Notes under the pieces: generated by a model | Told to the model about the DNA's origin: nothing | What the model saw: only the letters and a program-made list of their open reading frames with translations | Databases searched by the model: none | In this document: piece by piece, positions 62,318 through 64,000 of the stretch | Position numbering within the stretch: position 1 is the first letter of the stretch | How the letters are laid out: the number at the start of each line of letters is the position of its first letter | Assembly (NCBI GenBank): GCA_021773075.1 | Contig: JAJFKT010000015.1 | Span: 1-64,000, forward strand | Source: Woeseiaceae bacterium | GTDB lineage: Bacteria; Pseudomonadota; Gammaproteobacteria; Steroidobacterales; Woeseiaceae | DNA length: 64,000 bases | Direction of reading: 5' to 3' | Translations under genes and position numbers: made by a program

Positions 62318-63504
62318 GAATTACCGTTATTTGAGTACTTGGCCCAACAGTCTTGATAACGGGGCACTAACCATTTATTAAAGTCGTGTTGTGCACCCTC
62401 CTGCCAGGAATAGCGACCTCGAACGGCGAAGCGTGAGCGCAGACCAACCTGAACCAGTTCGTCGACGTGCAAATCCTGAGCAACAATTTCAGTTGCGGCC
62501 GCCATGTTCATTCTCATGCAATGATCAAACGCCGGATCGCGCATGGCGCCAGGCGCGGCGAGCGTACCGATGTCCATTTGCAGGGTCTCAGCACCTGTCG
62601 CACGCACGATCAGATAGATCACCATGTCACTGGTCATTACGAGCGACAAAGTGGGTGGAATGTTGGCGAATATCATTCGGTTTCTACCCTCGTTGGAAAG
62701 TCCCGGGAAGATCGGCAGCAACGCGCGCTGGGTTGCGTTGAAGCTCGCATCCGGATGCTTTGTACCGTTGAAACGAAAATAGCCCGCGGTGTCCTCCGGC
62801 AGATCCGGGAAAATTGCTTTCGCACTTTGTACATGGTCGTGCAATGGGCCACGATGTAATCTGCTCGCATGGTAGCCGTCATTGTTGTTCTCGAACATGA
62901 CCTTCCAGTTCCAGGGAAACTCGGGTGGTTCTTCCGGTCGTTCGCCCTCGGCATTACTCAAGTCATATTCCTTGATGGCCTCGTCAACGGCCGTAAGGCG
63001 CGGGCCGAGCGGGGGCGCGTCCTGATCGAAATTGACAAATACAAATCCCTGCCAGACTTCGACCTTGAAATTCGGCAATCCAAACTTCGACTTGTCAAAA
63101 TCGCAGGTCTTTTCCATTGCCGGGGCGGTGGTCAGCTTACCGTCAAGTGAGTAACTCCAGTGGTGGTAAGGGCAAAGAAAGCCACGCGTGTTTCCGCTGC
63201 CTTCAGCGACCAGCATTGCACGGTGCTGACACACTGATGACATTGCTTTCAATTCGCCCTTAAGCGTGCGAACGACAATTATCGGTTCGTCGATGATCGA
63301 TGTCGTGTAGTAGTCACCCGGTTCACTGACCCAGGATTCTCTACCGGTACACAGCCATTCGTGACTGAAAGCCGCTTCTTTTTCGAACACGTAGAATTCG
63401 CTGTCCGTGTAACATTCTGGTGGCAAGGTCTCGGCGCTGTCGATGCCGCTCGTTGAGCTATCCAGATCGGAAAAAAACTTGTCGTCAAATTTTGATGTCT
63501 TCAT
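62314..63504 (-). CDS. Rieske-type aromatic ring-hydroxylating oxygenase, alpha subunit
   Basis: 396-residue oxygenase alpha subunit starting at the ATG at 63504 (KTSKFDDKFFSDLDSS). A longer in-frame ORF to 63555 lacks support. The Rieske centre is SSVCQHRAMLVAEGSG with FLCPYHHWSYSLDG. The mononuclear iron site is FENNNDGYHASRLH, with its two His and the bridging Asp; a further acidic ligand lies in the C-terminal region. No beta subunit, ferredoxin or reductase is adjacent, so it is probably an alpha-only type using shared electron carriers. The gene is coupled to the DODA gene. Confidence 0.9.
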   Translation of the reverse strand: MKTSKFDDKFFSDLDSSTSGIDSAETLPPECYTDSEFYVFEKEAAFSHEWLCTGRESWVSEPGDYYTTSIIDEPIIVVRTLKGELKAMSSVCQHRAMLVAEGSGNTRGFLCPYHHWSYSLDGKLTTAPAMEKTCDFDKSKFGLPNFKVEVWQGFVFVNFDQDAPPLGPRLTAVDEAIKEYDLSNAEGERPEEPPEFPWNWKVMFENNNDGYHASRLHRGPLHDHVQSAKAIFPDLPEDTAGYFRFNGTKHPDASFNATQRALLPIFPGLSNEGRNRMIFANIPPTLSLVMTSDMVIYLIVRATGAETLQMDIGTLAAPGAMRDPAFDHCMRMNMAAATEIVAQDLHVDELVQVGLRSRFAVRGRYSWQEGAQHDFNKWLVPRYQDCWAKYSNNGNS

Positions 63505-63578
63505 AGCGTTGACATTACCCGTGGCAGGGCCGGTGGGTCTTGCACATGGGCGCACACAGTTTTAGCAAAACGTCGGGG

Positions 63579-64000
63579 TTAGCCATGGTCCTGTTGTCGC
63601 AATTCGGTCTTAAGCACCTTGCCATAATTGTTCTTTGGCAGTGCTGCAATTCGCGTGTAGTAACGTGGTCGCTTATATCCTGCGATCTCCGATTTGCAGA
63701 GTTCATCCAGTTCGGCAACATCGATTTCGTCGCCATCCTTGCTGACGATGAAAGCGACAACGACCTCGCCCCATTCACGATCCGGCCGTCCGATGACCGC
63801 CGCTTCGGCAATGCGAGGATGTTTTATCAACACCTCCTCGACCTCTCGTGGATAGATGTTGGAGCCGCCGGAGATTATCATGTCTTTGGCTCGATCTTTA
63901 AGCGTCAGGAAACCATCTTCGTCGAGCACGCCGTAGTCGCCCGTATGCAGCCAGCCATTGCGTAGTGCTTCCTTACTCGCTTCCGGGCTTTCCCAGTAAC
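63579..64000 (-). CDS. AMP-binding acyl-CoA ligase, C-terminal part (5' end outside window)
   Basis: The window cuts this gene; only about 140 C-terminal residues are visible. They read GWLHTGDYGVLDEDGFLTLK, KDMIISGGSNIYPREVEEVL, PDREWGEVVVAF and LPKNNYGKVLKTELR, the conserved A8-A10 motifs of the acyl-CoA synthetase/AMP-ligase family with the catalytic Lys in GKVLK. It would activate an acid, possibly aromatic, to its CoA thioester. It is 74 bp upstream of the Rieske oxygenase on the same strand, so it probably belongs to that catabolic block. Confidence 0.9.
   Translation of the reverse strand, partial: YWESPEASKEALRNGWLHTGDYGVLDEDGFLTLKDRAKDMIISGGSNIYPREVEEVLIKHPRIAEAAVIGRPDREWGEVVVAFIVSKDGDEIDVAELDELCKSEIAGYKRPRYYTRIAALPKNNYGKVLKTELRQQDHG

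Overview
The window reads as a stretch of chromosome from an aerobic, Gram-negative, probably marine gammaproteobacterium. Reasons: envelope genes (TonB-dependent receptor, ExbD/TonB-type energy transducers, a lipoprotein and SPOR-like proteins), a GlnK-type PII protein, FeoAB behind a Fur-like site, a C-terminal pilin domain of the proteobacterial PilA kind, and many acyl-CoA and Rieske enzymes. A Woeseiaceae/Steroidobacterales-like lineage is my guess from general gene style, not something the sequence proves. Genes are densely packed, with many ATGA overlaps and several GTG/TTG starts. I saw no rRNA, tRNA, CRISPR array, prophage or intact insertion sequence.

Layout. 1-2.0 kb: tail of an ExbD-ExbD-AgmX/TonB-like operon. 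2.0-6.6 kb: exported D-2-hydroxyacid dehydrogenase, a collapsed AlkD DNA-repair pseudogene, a DNA-deoxyinosine glycosylase, two VOC proteins, a MAPEG protein, glnK and a fatty acid desaturase. 6.6-19.8 kb: acyl-CoA catabolism. A LuxR regulator precedes isovaleryl-CoA dehydrogenase, methylcrotonyl-CoA carboxylase beta, a MaoC-like hydratase and a crotonase. A TetR gene then diverges, across a 20-bp perfect palindrome, from fused isobutyryl-CoA mutase (icmF), a crotonase, an acyl-CoA dehydrogenase and a 3-hydroxyisobutyrate dehydrogenase-like gene. Together these look like leucine/valine breakdown. 19.8-23.6 kb: a TPP riboswitch heads a thiamine-salvage operon (TonB receptor, thiamine-binding protein, PnuT, kinase).

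23.6-32.8 kb: glyoxalase-II-like hydrolase with an exported amidohydrolase, an FAH-family enzyme, a 400-bp gap with a candidate small RNA and a strong terminator, a DUF4212/sodium-solute symporter pair, an exported M20 peptidase, a zinc-type CDF exporter, and divergent hypoxanthine phosphoribosyltransferase and deoxynucleoside kinase. 32.8-38.5 kb (minus strand): a tightly coupled seven-gene envelope operon. It has a periplasmic coiled-coil protein, a lipoprotein, a TolQ/MotA-like channel protein, a single-span partner, a large exported protein, a SPOR-like anchored protein and a lytic transglycosylase. I do not recognise it as a described system, and it is the best candidate for novelty here. 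38.5-41.1 kb: Fur-type promoter and feoAB.

41.1-54.8 kb: aminotransferase, an exported protein ending in a complete type IV pilin domain, an alcohol dehydrogenase, an unknown GNAT-like protein, an ABM-membrane protein, a glutaredoxin/GST-N fusion, a cation/proton antiporter, a Rieske-glutamate synthase fusion, DUF5996, a remnant of a TPP enzyme, ribF, a hemerythrin and a VOC protein. 54.8-64.0 kb (minus strand): two catabolic blocks. One is cupin-HpaI aldolase-IclR-HyuA-HyuB. The other, upstream, is acyl-CoA ligase (cut by the window edge)-Rieske oxygenase-DODA-type dioxygenase-AraC regulator. Their substrates cannot be told from sequence alone.
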